From positions 337,955 to 401,954 of the forward strand of contig JAQTTY010000001.1 in NCBI GenBank assembly GCA_028710525.1: a DNA stretch of 64,000 nucleotides, read 5' to 3'. Below the pieces are notes generated by a model. The model was not told the DNA's origin. It saw only the letters and a list, made by a program, of their open reading frames with translations, and ran no database searches. Of this stretch, positions 10,758 to 19,566 are shown in pieces. Position 1 is the stretch's first letter; every line of letters begins with the position of its first letter. Source of the stretch: Gallionella sp. Lineage in GTDB: Bacteria > Pseudomonadota > Gammaproteobacteria > Burkholderiales > Gallionellaceae. The translations under genes and the position numbers were made by a program.

Positions 10758-12256
10758 TTCTTATCGCGTTTGAGCCAGCCTATCCCCAGCATGGTCAGCA
10801 AGATGAGCCATATAGCGTTATTGCCCCAACGTACATAGGGTGTGCTGCCGCTATAGCCCTGCGCCATCCCCTGCAACACACCCTCGATATGCTCAGGTAG
10901 GCGCTGCAGTACTTTGCCGTTGGCAGCGATGATGGAGGAGACCCCAGTATTGGTGGCTCGTAACATCATGCGTCCAGCCTCCAAAGCCCGCAGTTGCGAG
11001 ATCTGGTTGTGTTGTTCGGCAGCCCATGAGTCGCCGTACCAAGCATCGTTGGTTACGTTCACCAGTACGGTCGCTTGCGGCAAGGCACGGATGATCTCTT
11101 CACCGAACACATCCTCATAGCAAATGTTCACAGCGACTTGCTGGCCCGCAATCGCCATTGGTTTTTGCGAGATTTCGCCGCTACTTAAGTCGCCCATGGG
11201 GATGTCGAGCACACCATTGATGAACCAGCCCAGCAATGGGCGCAAGGGTATGAATTCGCCGAACGGTACGAGATGTTGTTTGCGATAATGTAAGTCAGCC
11301 GCAAAGCGATTTTCGGAAGCGCCCAGTGCGAAGACGCTGTTGTAATAGTGTCTGTCCACGCGCTCAAAGCTGCCTATCAATACATCGCCGGCATTCTTTT
11401 TAGCATGCTCGGAGAGTTTCTCTGCCAGATAAGGCGGGACCTCATCACGCAATAAGGGAAAGGCGCTCTCGGGCAGCACGGTGAGGCGGGCGTCGTTCTC
11501 CAAGATGTGGCGCCTATAGGTTTCCAGCGTGCCTACCAGCGCATCCTCGTTGAATTTGATCTCTTGCGCGATATTGCCTTGCACCAGTGCCACCGAGAAA
11601 GGTTCTCCCTGCGCCTGTGTCCATGCCACGTTGTGCTGCAACAAAGCACCGACACTCCACAGCAACGCGAGTCCGAATGCTAAATATTTGGCGGCCTGCT
11701 CACGACGTAATAGCCAGAGAGCGGCTAATAGTCCCGAGCTCACGGCTACAGCGAGTGATACGCCATATACCCCCAAGATGGGCGCATATCCAGCCAATGG
11801 ACTATCGCTATGCGCATAGCCCATGGACAACCAGGGGAAGCCAGTGAATAGGGTGCCGCGCAGCCACTCCACGGCTACCCACACAGCGGGCATCACCACA
11901 AGTAGTCGCAGGAGTTTTCTGCTCGGAAGGCGTGCTTGCGCATAGCCGGCCAAGGCTGGCAGTAGTGCCAAAAAAGCTGCGAACAGTAAGGTTGCAGGTG
12001 CGGCCAGCCAGAATGGCATGTCGCCAAAGTCGTGCAAGGCCACATAGATCCAGCTGATGCCGCTGGCAAAAAAACCTAGGCCGAAATAGAAACCGAATTT
12101 TGTTGCTGATTTGGCGCTGTCTGCTTGCAACCACAGCTTGAAGAGCACGGCTAGCGCCAATACGGTCAGCGGATAAAGATGGAGAGGAGCGAAGCCGAAC
12201 ACGCACAGCGCGCCGGTAATAAAAGCGTAGAGGTGGTTTTTATGACTTGGTTGCAT
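10754..12256 (-). CDS. lnt: apolipoprotein N-acyltransferase
   Basis: A 500-residue inner-membrane enzyme that adds the third acyl chain to the N-terminal Cys of lipoproteins. About seven N-terminal membrane helices precede a nitrilase-like periplasmic domain. The three catalytic residues are visible in context: Glu in LTVLPESAFP, Lys in YRKQHLVPFGEF and Cys in VNICYEDVFGE. In relatives lnt normally follows corC directly and is close to glyQ; here a pseudouridine synthase gene lies between corC and lnt, and the TRAP/marC block lies between lnt and glyQ. Confidence 0.95.
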   Translation of the reverse strand: MQPSHKNHLYAFITGALCVFGFAPLHLYPLTVLALAVLFKLWLQADSAKSATKFGFYFGLGFFASGISWIYVALHDFGDMPFWLAAPATLLFAAFLALLPALAGYAQARLPSRKLLRLLVVMPAVWVAVEWLRGTLFTGFPWLSMGYAHSDSPLAGYAPILGVYGVSLAVAVSSGLLAALWLLRREQAAKYLAFGLALLWSVGALLQHNVAWTQAQGEPFSVALVQGNIAQEIKFNEDALVGTLETYRRHILENDARLTVLPESAFPLLRDEVPPYLAEKLSEHAKKNAGDVLIGSFERVDRHYYNSVFALGASENRFAADLHYRKQHLVPFGEFIPLRPLLGWFINGVLDIPMGDLSSGEISQKPMAIAGQQVAVNICYEDVFGEEIIRALPQATVLVNVTNDAWYGDSWAAEQHNQISQLRALEAGRMMLRATNTGVSSIIAANGKVLQRLPEHIEGVLQGMAQGYSGSTPYVRWGNNAIWLILLTMLGIGWLKRDKK

Positions 12257-12463
12257 GAGCAGGTTCTGGATAAAGCAAAACCCCTACAGCATAACCGATA
12301 CGTCGCTTTTGCAGCGAATAGGCAAAGTTGAGAGGCTATAGTTAGTCGTGGTGGTAGGTGGCCATGTTTCGACTTGGCGCGGCGTTTTTTAATGTCTGCT
12401 TGCGCAATAGCGTAGAATCCGCGCCTTACGCAATCACGCCGCATAACAGTCATCAAGTAAATC

Positions 12464-13195
12464 ATGGAAAAAATCCGTCTATCCAAACGCATGTCCGAGC
12501 TCGGTCTATGTTCCCGTCGCGAAGCCGATGTTTATATCGAGAAGGGCTGGGTCGAAGTCGATGGCGTGCCCGTCAGTCAATTGGGCAGCAAGGTGACCGT
12601 GGATCAGAAGATCACGCTGCGTACTGCTGCGCAAAACACTCAGCAAGAGCGCGTCACAATCTTGATCAACAAGCCCATCTCCTACGTTTCCGGTCAGGCT
12701 GAGCATGGCTACAAGCCGGCCAGCGTGTTGTTCGACGAGAGCAACCGCTGGGCCAACGATCCTTCGCCTACACGTTTTCATCGCAGCCAACATCTGGGGC
12801 TCGCGCCAGCTGGTCGACTAGATATCGACTCGCAGGGCTTGCTGGTGCTCACCCAGGATGGGCGCGTCGCTAAACAGCTGATAGGTGAAGACTCTAAAGT
12901 GGACAAGGAGTACCTAGTGCGCGTGCAGGGTCAGTTGGAAGACAGTGGTTTGGCGTTGCTGTGCCAAGGTTTGAAGCTAGACGGCGAGTATCTGAAGCCG
13001 GCCAAGGTCACTTGGCAGAACGAAGATCAGCTGCGCTTTGTATTGCGCGAAGGCAAGAAGCGTCAGATTCGCCGTATGTGCGAGCTGGTTGGTTTGAAAG
13101 TTACCGGATTGAAGCGTATTCGTATCGGCAAAGTGAAGCTGGGTGACTTGCCCTTGGGCCAATGGCGTTATCTAGGCGAGAACGAGCAGTTCTGA
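12464..13195 (+). CDS. 23S rRNA pseudouridine synthase, RluF/RsuA type
   Basis: A 243-residue enzyme with an N-terminal S4 RNA-binding domain (residues 4-55, RLSKRMSELGLCSRREAD) and a pseudouridine synthase domain. The catalytic Asp is in GRLDIDSQGLLVLT and the RsuA-family motif REGKKRQIRRMCE follows. The length and the missing C-terminal extension fit RluF (23S U2604), RluE or RluB/RsuA; I favour RluF-like from the S4 and TDGRVAK-type context but cannot separate them with certainty. It is on the opposite strand to its neighbours corC and lnt and ends in a strong terminator. Confidence 0.85.
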   Translation: MEKIRLSKRMSELGLCSRREADVYIEKGWVEVDGVPVSQLGSKVTVDQKITLRTAAQNTQQERVTILINKPISYVSGQAEHGYKPASVLFDESNRWANDPSPTRFHRSQHLGLAPAGRLDIDSQGLLVLTQDGRVAKQLIGEDSKVDKEYLVRVQGQLEDSGLALLCQGLKLDGEYLKPAKVTWQNEDQLRFVLREGKKRQIRRMCELVGLKVTGLKRIRIGKVKLGDLPLGQWRYLGENEQF

Positions 13196-13215
13196 TTTAG
13201 ATATTGGTAGTAATG

Positions 13216-13246
13216 AGCCCCAGTCACATTGTGCTGGGGCTTTTTT
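13216..13246 (+). terminator. rho-independent terminator after the pseudouridine synthase gene
   Basis: AGCCCCAG (13216-13223) pairs with CTGGGGCT (13234-13241), followed by a run of six T (13241-13246). The T-run overlaps the stop codon of the convergent corC gene. Confidence 0.9.
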
Positions 13247-14084
13247 ATATCGCGCCGGTGAGGGTACTGCGCTCGACTAAGAGTGAGTACAGTCTGCGGC
13301 TGTCAGCACGCAGTACAGTGAAACTCAAGTCGCCGATGACGATATGGTCGTCCCTTTTGGGGAGTTGTCCGGCGGCCTTGAGTACTAAGCCGCCCACGGT
13401 ATCGCACTCTTCGTCCGAAAATTCTGTACCCATCACTTCGTTGAAGGAGGCGATCTCGGTCTCGGCTTTGACGCGCCAATGGTTGTTGTCCTGACGCACG
13501 ATGTTGTCCAACTCTTCGTCAAAGTCATATTCATCAGAGATGTCTCCGACAATCTGCTCCAGTACGTCTTCTATGGTCACCATACCCGACACGCCACCAT
13601 ACTCATCGACTACCAGTGCGATGTGGTTGCGGTTGCTGCGGAAGTCACTGAGTAGGACATTGAGACGTTTTGCTTCGGGCACGAATACGGCAGGGCGCAA
13701 CATGTCGCGTACGTCGAACTCTTCGCCGGCGTAATAGCGCAACAGGTCTTTAGCCAACAGGATGCCGATGATGTTGTCCTTGTCGCCTTCTGTGACAGGG
13801 AAGCGCGAGTGCGCGGTCTCTATGACGAAGGGGATGAACTTCTCCGGAGATTGGCTGATGTCGATGACATCCATCTGTGCGCGGGGAATCATGATCTCGC
13901 GCACTTGGCGTTCTGAAACTTGCAGCACGCCTTCCATCATGGCCAGCGCATCGGCATCTAACAGGTTGTTCTTGTAAGCGCCGTAGAGCAACTGTATGAG
14001 TTGTTCGCGGTCTTCGGGTTCACGCATCAGCAGCGTTGATAGGCGTTCTAACAGACTGGGTTTACTACTCTCGGGTGAGTCCAT
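13245..14084 (-). CDS. corC: HlyC/CorC family protein (CBS domains, CorC transporter-associated domain)
   Basis: A 279-residue cytoplasmic protein with two CBS domains (about residues 58-180, beginning VREIMIPRAQMDVID) and a C-terminal CorC_HlyC domain (about 200-275). In enterobacteria CorC is linked to Mg2+/Co2+ efflux, and its conserved place between ybeY and lnt suggests a link to envelope or ribosome biogenesis. It starts 12 bases after the ybeY stop, in the same run miaB-ybeY-corC. Confidence 0.92.
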   Translation of the reverse strand: MDSPESSKPSLLERLSTLLMREPEDREQLIQLLYGAYKNNLLDADALAMMEGVLQVSERQVREIMIPRAQMDVIDISQSPEKFIPFVIETAHSRFPVTEGDKDNIIGILLAKDLLRYYAGEEFDVRDMLRPAVFVPEAKRLNVLLSDFRSNRNHIALVVDEYGGVSGMVTIEDVLEQIVGDISDEYDFDEELDNIVRQDNNHWRVKAETEIASFNEVMGTEFSDEECDTVGGLVLKAAGQLPKRDDHIVIGDLSFTVLRADSRRLYSLLVERSTLTGAI

Positions 14085-14096
14085 TTCTTGGGGGTA

Positions 14097-14555
14097 TCAG
14101 CTTTGATAAGGATTTGCGTAGCGCAATTTTAGCATTATTGAAGTTTCTAAGGCTTCCATCTCTTCAGCTTCGCTCTCCACTTCATGGTCATAGCCTTGTA
14201 GATGCAGGGCTGAATGGATGCTCATGTGTGCGTAATGAGCCAGTAGGTTTTTGTTCTGTTCATTTGCTTCTTTGGCTACGACAGGGGCACAGATCACCAC
14301 ATCGCCGCTGACCGGATTGTCCTCGTAGACAAAGGTCAGCACATTGGTCGCATAGTCTTTGCCGCGGTACGACTTGTTGAGAGTTCGCCCCTCTTCGGCA
14401 TCGACGATGCGTAGGGTAAGGCTGACATCACCCAATAGCGCGGCCTTGAACCAGCGACGAAATTGCGCGCGGGTAGGTAGATCGGAGGCATTGCTGGCGT
14501 ATTGCACGCTAAGTGATAATTTTCTTTCGGCTTTCTGAGGTGTGGGTTTACTCAT
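14097..14555 (-). CDS. ybeY: endoribonuclease YbeY, rRNA maturation factor
   Basis: A 152-residue metal-dependent endoribonuclease needed for 16S rRNA 3' maturation and ribosome quality control. The signature [11 protein letters not shown] places the three zinc-binding His at residues 114, 118 and 124, and the conserved [10 protein letters not shown] segment precedes it. The ATG overlaps the miaB stop by four bases. In most proteobacteria phoH (ybeZ) lies between miaB and ybeY; it is absent here. Confidence 0.95.
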   Translation of the reverse strand: MSKPTPQKAERKLSLSVQYASNASDLPTRAQFRRWFKAALLGDVSLTLRIVDAEEGRTLNKSYRGKDYATNVLTFVYEDNPVSGDVVICAPVVAKEANEQNKNLLAHYAHMSIHSALHLQGYDHEVESEAEEMEALETSIMLKLRYANPYQS

Positions 14556-15874
14556 GCAAGTTCTCCTCGCAAAGTGTGGCGCACTACCTGGGTTATCTTG
14601 ATGTCGACGAATTCCCCAATCAGCTCAGGAGCACCGGCAAAATTCACCACACGGTTATTGTCCGTGCGTGCGGCCAGCTCGGCAGTGTCCTTTTTAGATA
14701 CGGCTTCTACTAGTGCACGCTGTGTCGTGCCCAGCATCCCAGCCGCAATAACGGATTCCTGCTCTGTGATGCGATCTTGTAATCTTTTCAGCCTTGCCGC
14801 TTTGACTTCATGGGGTGTGTCGTCGCGCATCTCTGCTGCTGGTGTGCCTGGGCGCGGGCTATACAGGAAGCTAAAACTGTTATCGAATCCAATCTCGTCT
14901 ATCAGTTTCATCGTTGCTTCGAAATCTTGATCTGTCTCACCAGGGAAGCCCACGATAAAGTCCGAGGTGACGCAGATGTCGGGTCGAAGTGCACGAACAC
15001 GCCGGATGATGGACTTGTATTCAAGTACAGTGTGGCCGCGTTTCATCGCGGCTAGCACGCGATCCGAGCCTGACTGCACGGGTAGGTGTAGATGGCTGAC
15101 CAATTTTGGTGTGGTTCCATACAGGTCGATTAGACGTTGCGACATTTCCTTGGGGTGTGAAGTGCTATAGCGTATCCGGCCTATATCGTCTATCGCAGCG
15201 ACGGCTTGTATCAGATAGGCAAAATCAACAGCCTCGTCATCTTCTGTTGTGCCCAAGTAGGCATTCACATTCTGACCCAGCAGAGTCACCTCTTTTACAC
15301 CTTGTTCGACCAGACCATGTATCTCCTGCAGTACATCGGCAACTGGTCGTGATACCTCTTCGCCGCGCGTATAGGGCACGACGCAGAAGGTGCAATATTT
15401 ACTGCAACCTTCCATGATGGAAACAAAGGCGGTGCCGGTGGTAGGGGCTGGTTTTGCCAGATGGTCGAATTTTTCGATCTCTGGGAAGGAAATGTCGATT
15501 TGGGAAAGACCGGTGCGTTGACGGGCTTGGATAAGTTGGGGCAAGCGATGCAGCGTCTGTGGTCCGAAGACCACATCTACATAGGGTGCGCGTTTGGTGA
15601 TGGTCGCCCCCTCTTGGCTGGCAACGCATCCGCCTACGCCTATGATGAGATTGGGGTTTGCTAATTTGTAAGGACGAACCCGACCTAGGTCGGAAAAGAC
15701 TTTTTCTTCGGCCTTTTCACGTATAGAGCAAGTGTTGAACAAAATCACGTCGGCCTCTTCGGGATGGTCTGTCTGCACCATGTCATCGAAATCGCGCATT
15801 AAGTCCGCCATCTTCTCCGAGTCATACTCGTTCATCTGGCAGCCATAGGTTTTGATATAGAGTTTTTTTTGCAA
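14552..15874 (-). CDS. miaB: tRNA-2-methylthio-N6-isopentenyladenosine synthase
   Basis: A 440-residue radical-SAM methylthiotransferase that converts i6A37 to ms2i6A37 in tRNAs reading UNN codons. The auxiliary cluster ligands C12, C49 and C83 and the radical-SAM CxxxCxxC (C157, C161, C164 in [16 protein letters not shown]) are all present, followed by a C-terminal TRAM domain. Length is typical. It is the first gene of the miaB-ybeY-corC run. Confidence 0.96.
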   Translation of the reverse strand: MQKKLYIKTYGCQMNEYDSEKMADLMRDFDDMVQTDHPEEADVILFNTCSIREKAEEKVFSDLGRVRPYKLANPNLIIGVGGCVASQEGATITKRAPYVDVVFGPQTLHRLPQLIQARQRTGLSQIDISFPEIEKFDHLAKPAPTTGTAFVSIMEGCSKYCTFCVVPYTRGEEVSRPVADVLQEIHGLVEQGVKEVTLLGQNVNAYLGTTEDDEAVDFAYLIQAVAAIDDIGRIRYSTSHPKEMSQRLIDLYGTTPKLVSHLHLPVQSGSDRVLAAMKRGHTVLEYKSIIRRVRALRPDICVTSDFIVGFPGETDQDFEATMKLIDEIGFDNSFSFLYSPRPGTPAAEMRDDTPHEVKAARLKRLQDRITEQESVIAAGMLGTTQRALVEAVSKKDTAELAARTDNNRVVNFAGAPELIGEFVDIKITQVVRHTLRGELA

Positions 15875-15980
15875 GGTGTGTGGCCTGTATATGTAGAGCG
15901 TAGCTGCTGATGGTAAGGCAAAAACAGAAAATTCCGATTAGCCTTAGTAATTTTATGTGTATTCCCGACAAATTCGCTTA

Positions 15981-15986
15981 TATAAT
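15981..15986 (+). promoter_or_regulatory. possible sigma70 -10 box upstream of the first microprotein
   Basis: A perfect TATAAT, with its last base 90 bases before the ATG at 16077. No convincing -35 hexamer is found at 16-18 bases, so the promoter may need an activator. Two imperfect 22-base direct repeats (15989-16010 and 16012-16033, both starting GAAAAGTTT) lie just downstream of it. Confidence 0.4.
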
Positions 15987-15988
15987 AC

Positions 15989-16033
15989 GAAAAGTTTCAG
16001 TCGGGTAATAAGAAAAGTTTTACTCAAGTAATG
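15989..16033 (+). repeat. tandem imperfect 22-base direct repeat in the microprotein leader
   Basis: Copies at 15989-16010 and 16012-16033 share GAAAAGTTT at the start and GTAAT near the end, with about six mismatches between. They sit between the TATAAT box and the ribosome site, so they could be binding sites for a regulator or an RNA element; the role is unknown. Confidence 0.5.
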
Positions 16034-16076
16034 TCCCAGACTGAGATTCAATTAAATTTTAGGGGAGGAGTTAATA

Positions 16077-16172
16077 ATGTCTTATGTCGCTACCGTAGCA
16101 AGTTTGTTCACTGCAACTCTCGCTGTTGTTTTCGCTGCTTGGATGATCATCCAAGTTGTAAAGAGCAAGTAA
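16077..16172 (+). CDS. 31-residue single-membrane-helix microprotein, copy 1
   Basis: A 31-residue reading frame with an excellent ribosome site (AGGGGAGGAG, 6 bases before the ATG) and a hairpin with a T-run right after it. The peptide is one hydrophobic helix (residues 4-28) with a Lys-Ser-Lys tail, so the C-terminus is probably cytoplasmic. It is a paralogue of the frame at 16363: both have 31 residues with 12 identical positions, including M1 S2, A5 T6, S9, T12, A16, F19, the W22-M23 pair, Q26 and S30. I do not recognise the family. Small helices like this often act as accessory subunits of membrane complexes (CydX, KdpF), which is only an analogy here. Confidence 0.7.
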   Translation: MSYVATVASLFTATLAVVFAAWMIIQVVKSK

Positions 16173-16182
16173 TCTGTTTTTG

Positions 16183-16212
16183 AACGGGGCTTGAATACAA
16201 GCCCTCGTTTTT
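16183..16212 (+). terminator. terminator after microprotein 1
   Basis: GGGCTTG (16187-16193) pairs with CAAGCCC (16198-16204), extended with a one-base bulge by flanking bases, and a run of five T follows. It is 10 bases after the microprotein stop, so the first microprotein can be a monocistronic message. Confidence 0.75.
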
Positions 16213-16273
16213 AATAAGGTTTCTCCATTCCGGTGCCTATAGCGTCTCGCTGTCGGGCATAGAGTCTATTAAT

Positions 16274-16298
16274 AAAATATTTTACTGAAAAATATTTT
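16274..16298 (+). promoter_or_regulatory. paired AT palindromes upstream of microprotein 2
   Basis: Two copies of the perfect palindrome AAAATATTTT lie at 16274-16283 and 16289-16298, spaced 15 bases centre to centre, about 65-90 bases before the second microprotein. They could be an operator or simply A/T-rich promoter DNA. TTTACT (16281-16286) overlaps the first copy and could act as a -35 box with TAGGAT (16303-16308) at 16-base spacing. Confidence 0.35.
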
Positions 16299-16362
16299 AT
16301 GCTAGGATTCATACCAGTTGTATTGGTGTGGTCTTTATTAATGCTCTCGGGAGGAGAAAAAA

Positions 16363-16458
16363 ATGTCAGTAATCGCAACGATTTGCTCTGTTGGAACTTT
16401 TCTTGTGGCTCTGGCTTTTTCGTTGTGGATGGTAAAGCAACTGTTTACTAGCCACTAA
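16363..16458 (+). CDS. 31-residue single-membrane-helix microprotein, copy 2
   Basis: A second 31-residue frame, preceded by GGGAGGAG and followed within 30 bases by a very strong terminator. It keeps the MS-x-x-AT-x-x-S start and the W-M-x-x-Q motif of copy 1 at identical positions (W22, M23, Q26), but the helix is otherwise diverged (12 of 31 identical). Conservation of length and of the two motif blocks argues that both copies are translated and under selection. Its own leader differs from that of copy 1, so the two are probably regulated separately. Function unknown. Confidence 0.7.
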   Translation: MSVIATICSVGTFLVALAFSLWMVKQLFTSH

Positions 16459-16475
16459 TAATAAAAGTCAGGCAG

Positions 16476-16514
16476 CAATAAAGAAACCAGCTTAGGCTGG
16501 TTTTTTTATTGCCT
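16476..16514. terminator. strong bidirectional-looking terminator after microprotein 2
   Basis: A 17-pair hairpin (one G-T pair) with a TTAG loop at 16492-16495; the inner stem is AAACCAGC (16484-16491) and GCTGGTTT (16496-16503). The descending arm contains seven T (16501-16507). It isolates the microproteins from the downstream fusion gene. Confidence 0.9.
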
Positions 16515-16579
16515 CTTGGTCATTAGCGTTGCATAGTTTCTAGCCCTTCCCAACCTCGATCACTGGGCAACCACCACTC

Positions 16580-18346
16580 ATGAGTCATCCCTTCTCTAAA
16601 TACATACAAGCACTAGGCAAAGGCAGGCGCGGTTCGCGAGACTTGAGTATGGAAGAGTCTCGCGCCGCTATGCAGATGATCCTAAAGCGGCAAGTCGGAG
16701 CTGAGCAGCTAGGCGCGTTCTTGATGTTGATGCGCATCAAAGAAGAGACGCCTGCGGAGTTGGCGGGACTGGTGGGAGTCGCGAGGGCTTATGCTGGATT
16801 GCCATCTGATTTCCCCATTGTCGACCTAGACTGGGCCTGTTATGCGGCTAAGCGCAGGCAGCTACCTTGGCTTGTCTTATCAACGTTGCTGTTGGCACAG
16901 CAGGGCGTCAAGGTGCTATTGCATGGCAGTCATGTACCTGGGCGTGTCAGTGTGGAGGAAGCGCTGGCAAGCCTTGGCATAGCGGCATGTGACGACTATC
17001 GTGGTGCTACTACTCAACTTGCATTGACTAACATAGCCTATATACCGCTGCAGGTATTGAATCCCGAGTTACAGAAGATTTTGGAACTGAAATCCACATT
17101 GGGATTGCGTTCCCCTATGCACAGTGTCGTACGCATGCTCAACCCTGCACGAGCTGCAGCGTCCATGATAGGAATCTTTCACCCTGGATACGACCTTGCT
17201 CATCAAGCTGCTGCCGCACTATTGGGCGACAAGAATCTGGCGGTATTTAAAGGCGAGGGTGGTGAGGCTGAACGCAATCCAGATAGCGAGTGCGTCGCGC
17301 GTATGGTAGTAGATGGGCTGTCATATGACGAGAGCTGGCCAGCGATGTTTGAACAGCGACACTTAAAAGATGAGGAGTTGGACATCTCGCGACTCGGACG
17401 AGTGTGGCGCGGAGAGCTAGACGACGAATATGCTCAGGCAACCGTTATAGGCACCACAGCTATCGCCTTGCGCGCTATGGGCAAAGCCAACGATATAAAA
17501 CAAGCCGAACAGCTAGCCCGAGATTGGTGGCAGAAACGTGACCGAAATGCTGTGAAAGCGCAGACGTTCAACGCTCGGCCTATCAAGGGCACTGTAGCAT
17601 TGGTTGGAGCTGGGCCGGGGGATCCTGAATTACTCACATTACGTGCACTGCGCTTGATACAGCGTGCGGATGTGGTGGTGTATGACAATCTGGTTGCGCC
17701 GGCCATCGTCGCGATGAGTCCAGATACCTCGGAAAAAATATTCGTAGGCAAACAGCGCGCCAAGCACACCTTGCCACAAGAGGCGATCAACGACCTGCTG
17801 GTGAGGTTGGCATTAGAGGGTAAAAAAGTCGTGCGCTTGAAAGGCGGCGACCCTTTTATATTCGGGCGTGGTGGAGAAGAAATAGAGACGCTCGCGCAGC
17901 ATCGCATTTCATTTGAAGTTGTGCCGGGCATAACTGCCGCTTCGGGAGTATCGGCATATGCGGGTATTCCACTGACGCATAGAGATCATGCGCAATCCTG
18001 TGTGTTTGTGACGGGGCATCTTAAAGATGGCAGCATGAATCTGGATTGGGATGCACTGGCGAGGCCGCATCAGACCGTGGTCGTCTATATGGGGCTGCTT
18101 GGAGTTGAGACACTATGTGCGAAGCTAGTAGACCATGGTATGGACGCCACTACCACCGCGGCACTGATACAGCAGGGTACTACAGAAAATCAGCGTGTAT
18201 TGAGCGGGACCTTATCCACATTGCCTGAAATCGTGCAGCGGGAAAAACCTCAAGCACCTACCCTGATTATCGTGGGAGGGGTAGTGAGCCTACGAGATAA
18301 ATTGAATTGGTTCTCAACGAACTCAGTCGTGAAAGAATTCCCATAA
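16580..18346 (+). CDS. fusion: YbiB/TrpD-like glycosyltransferase-fold domain + uroporphyrinogen-III C-methyltransferase
   Basis: A 588-residue two-domain protein. Residues 1-330 resemble the anthranilate phosphoribosyltransferase-like family (TrpD2/YbiB): an N-terminal helical part ([19 protein letters not shown]) and a core with [17 protein letters not shown]; the usual glycine-rich PRPP loop of TrpD is not evident, so catalysis is doubtful (E. coli YbiB binds nucleic acid). Residues 337-580 are a complete SUMT (CobA/CysG-C) domain with [32 protein letters not shown] and VPGITAASG, which makes precorrin-2 for sirohaem, used in sulfite and nitrite reductases. No stop or frameshift separates the halves. 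Similar fusions may exist in relatives, which I cannot check. No strong ribosome site is seen at 16580. Confidence 0.85.
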   Translation: MSHPFSKYIQALGKGRRGSRDLSMEESRAAMQMILKRQVGAEQLGAFLMLMRIKEETPAELAGLVGVARAYAGLPSDFPIVDLDWACYAAKRRQLPWLVLSTLLLAQQGVKVLLHGSHVPGRVSVEEALASLGIAACDDYRGATTQLALTNIAYIPLQVLNPELQKILELKSTLGLRSPMHSVVRMLNPARAAASMIGIFHPGYDLAHQAAAALLGDKNLAVFKGEGGEAERNPDSECVARMVVDGLSYDESWPAMFEQRHLKDEELDISRLGRVWRGELDDEYAQATVIGTTAIALRAMGKANDIKQAEQLARDWWQKRDRNAVKAQTFNARPIKGTVALVGAGPGDPELLTLRALRLIQRADVVVYDNLVAPAIVAMSPDTSEKIFVGKQRAKHTLPQEAINDLLVRLALEGKKVVRLKGGDPFIFGRGGEEIETLAQHRISFEVVPGITAASGVSAYAGIPLTHRDHAQSCVFVTGHLKDGSMNLDWDALARPHQTVVVYMGLLGVETLCAKLVDHGMDATTTAALIQQGTTENQRVLSGTLSTLPEIVQREKPQAPTLIIVGGVVSLRDKLNWFSTNSVVKEFP

Positions 18347-18421
18347 CTTTTAACCGCCTATATCAAAGTCGAATTCGTTTAGAATCCCCGCCTATTTTGA
18401 TTTACCACTGGAGTGCAATTC

Positions 18422-19516
18422 ATGAGTTTTAATGATACCGATGTGCAGAGCGCATTAAAGAATCTGGTCGATGCCAACACCCAAAAGGACTATGTCAGTG
18501 GTAAATCTGTCAAGAACATCAAGGTGTCGGGCAACGATGTGAGTCTAGACATCCTGTTGGGTTATCCGGCTAAAAGTGTTTGGGCAGAGATACGTGAACA
18601 AGTAGAAGCACATCTTAAGAGCAACTTGCCCGGTGTGGGCAAGGTCACTGTCAACGTCAGCAGCAAAGTAGTACCGCATGCGGTGCAACGTGGTGTTGCC
18701 TTGGTCGATGGTGTGAAGAACATCATCGCAGTTGCATCTGGTAAAGGCGGCGTAGGCAAGTCCACGACTGCAGTCAATCTGGCGCTGGCTTTGGCCGCTG
18801 AAGGCGCGCGTGTAGGTATTTTGGATGCAGACATTTATGGTCCATCTCAGCCGACCATGCTGGGTATCACCGGTCAACCCAAATCACGCGATGGAAAATC
18901 CATGGAGCCTATGGAGAATCACAGCATCCAGTCGATGTCTATCGGCTACATGATTGCGGGTGACGATGCGCCCATGATTTGGCGCGGCCCGATGGCTACA
19001 CAAGCCTTAGACCAATTGCTGCGTCAAACTCGTTGGGACAACTTGGATTACTTGGTGGTCGATCTGCCGCCTGGCACTGGTGACGTTCAACTGACGCTGG
19101 CGCAGAAGGTGCCGGTCACCGGCTCTATTATCGTCACTACACCGCAGGACATCGCACTGATGGATGCGCGCAAGGGCCTCAAGATGTTTGAGAAGGTCGG
19201 CATCAAGATCATCGGTATCGTGGAAAACATGAGCACCCACATCTGTTCCAAATGTGGACATGAAGAACATATCTTTGGTGCGGGAGGCGGTGCAAAGATG
19301 TGTGCCGACTACGAAGTGGAATTCTTGGGCAGCTTGCCATTGGATATCCGCATCCGCGAGCAAGCCGATTCGGGCACGCCTACTGTGGTTGCCGCACCAG
19401 ATAGCGATATCAGCAAGACCTACAAGACTATCGCGCGTCGTATTGCTGTAAAGGTTGCGGAGATGGCGCAGGATCATAGCTCTGCCTTCCCCAAGATCGT
19501 CGTCCAAAACACTTAA
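18422..19516 (+). CDS. apbC: Mrp/NBP35-type iron-sulfur cluster carrier ATPase
   Basis: A 364-residue Fe-S cluster carrier. Residues 5-90 form a MIP18/DUF59 domain, followed by a deviant Walker A (SGKGGVGKST, residues 107-116), the MWRGPM segment and the cluster-binding CxxC (CSKCGHEEHIFG) in the C-terminal half. It delivers Fe-S clusters to apoproteins in the cytoplasm. The start at 18422 has GGAG upstream; an ATG three codons earlier is less well placed. A 9-pair hairpin without T-run lies between it and convergent recQ. Confidence 0.95.
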   Translation: MSFNDTDVQSALKNLVDANTQKDYVSGKSVKNIKVSGNDVSLDILLGYPAKSVWAEIREQVEAHLKSNLPGVGKVTVNVSSKVVPHAVQRGVALVDGVKNIIAVASGKGGVGKSTTAVNLALALAAEGARVGILDADIYGPSQPTMLGITGQPKSRDGKSMEPMENHSIQSMSIGYMIAGDDAPMIWRGPMATQALDQLLRQTRWDNLDYLVVDLPPGTGDVQLTLAQKVPVTGSIIVTTPQDIALMDARKGLKMFEKVGIKIIGIVENMSTHICSKCGHEEHIFGAGGGAKMCADYEVEFLGSLPLDIRIREQADSGTPTVVAAPDSDISKTYKTIARRIAVKVAEMAQDHSSAFPKIVVQNT

Positions 19517-19534
19517 TTCAAACTTTCAATCGCC

Positions 19535-19560
19535 GCTGGTAGGGTAGCGCTCCTACCAGC
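19535..19560. other. intergenic hairpin between convergent apbC and recQ
   Basis: GCTGGTAGG (19535-19543) pairs with CCTACCAGC (19552-19560) over an 8-base loop. There is no T-run on either side, so it may block read-through or protect 3' ends rather than terminate by itself. Confidence 0.55.
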
Positions 19561-19566
19561 TGGCAT

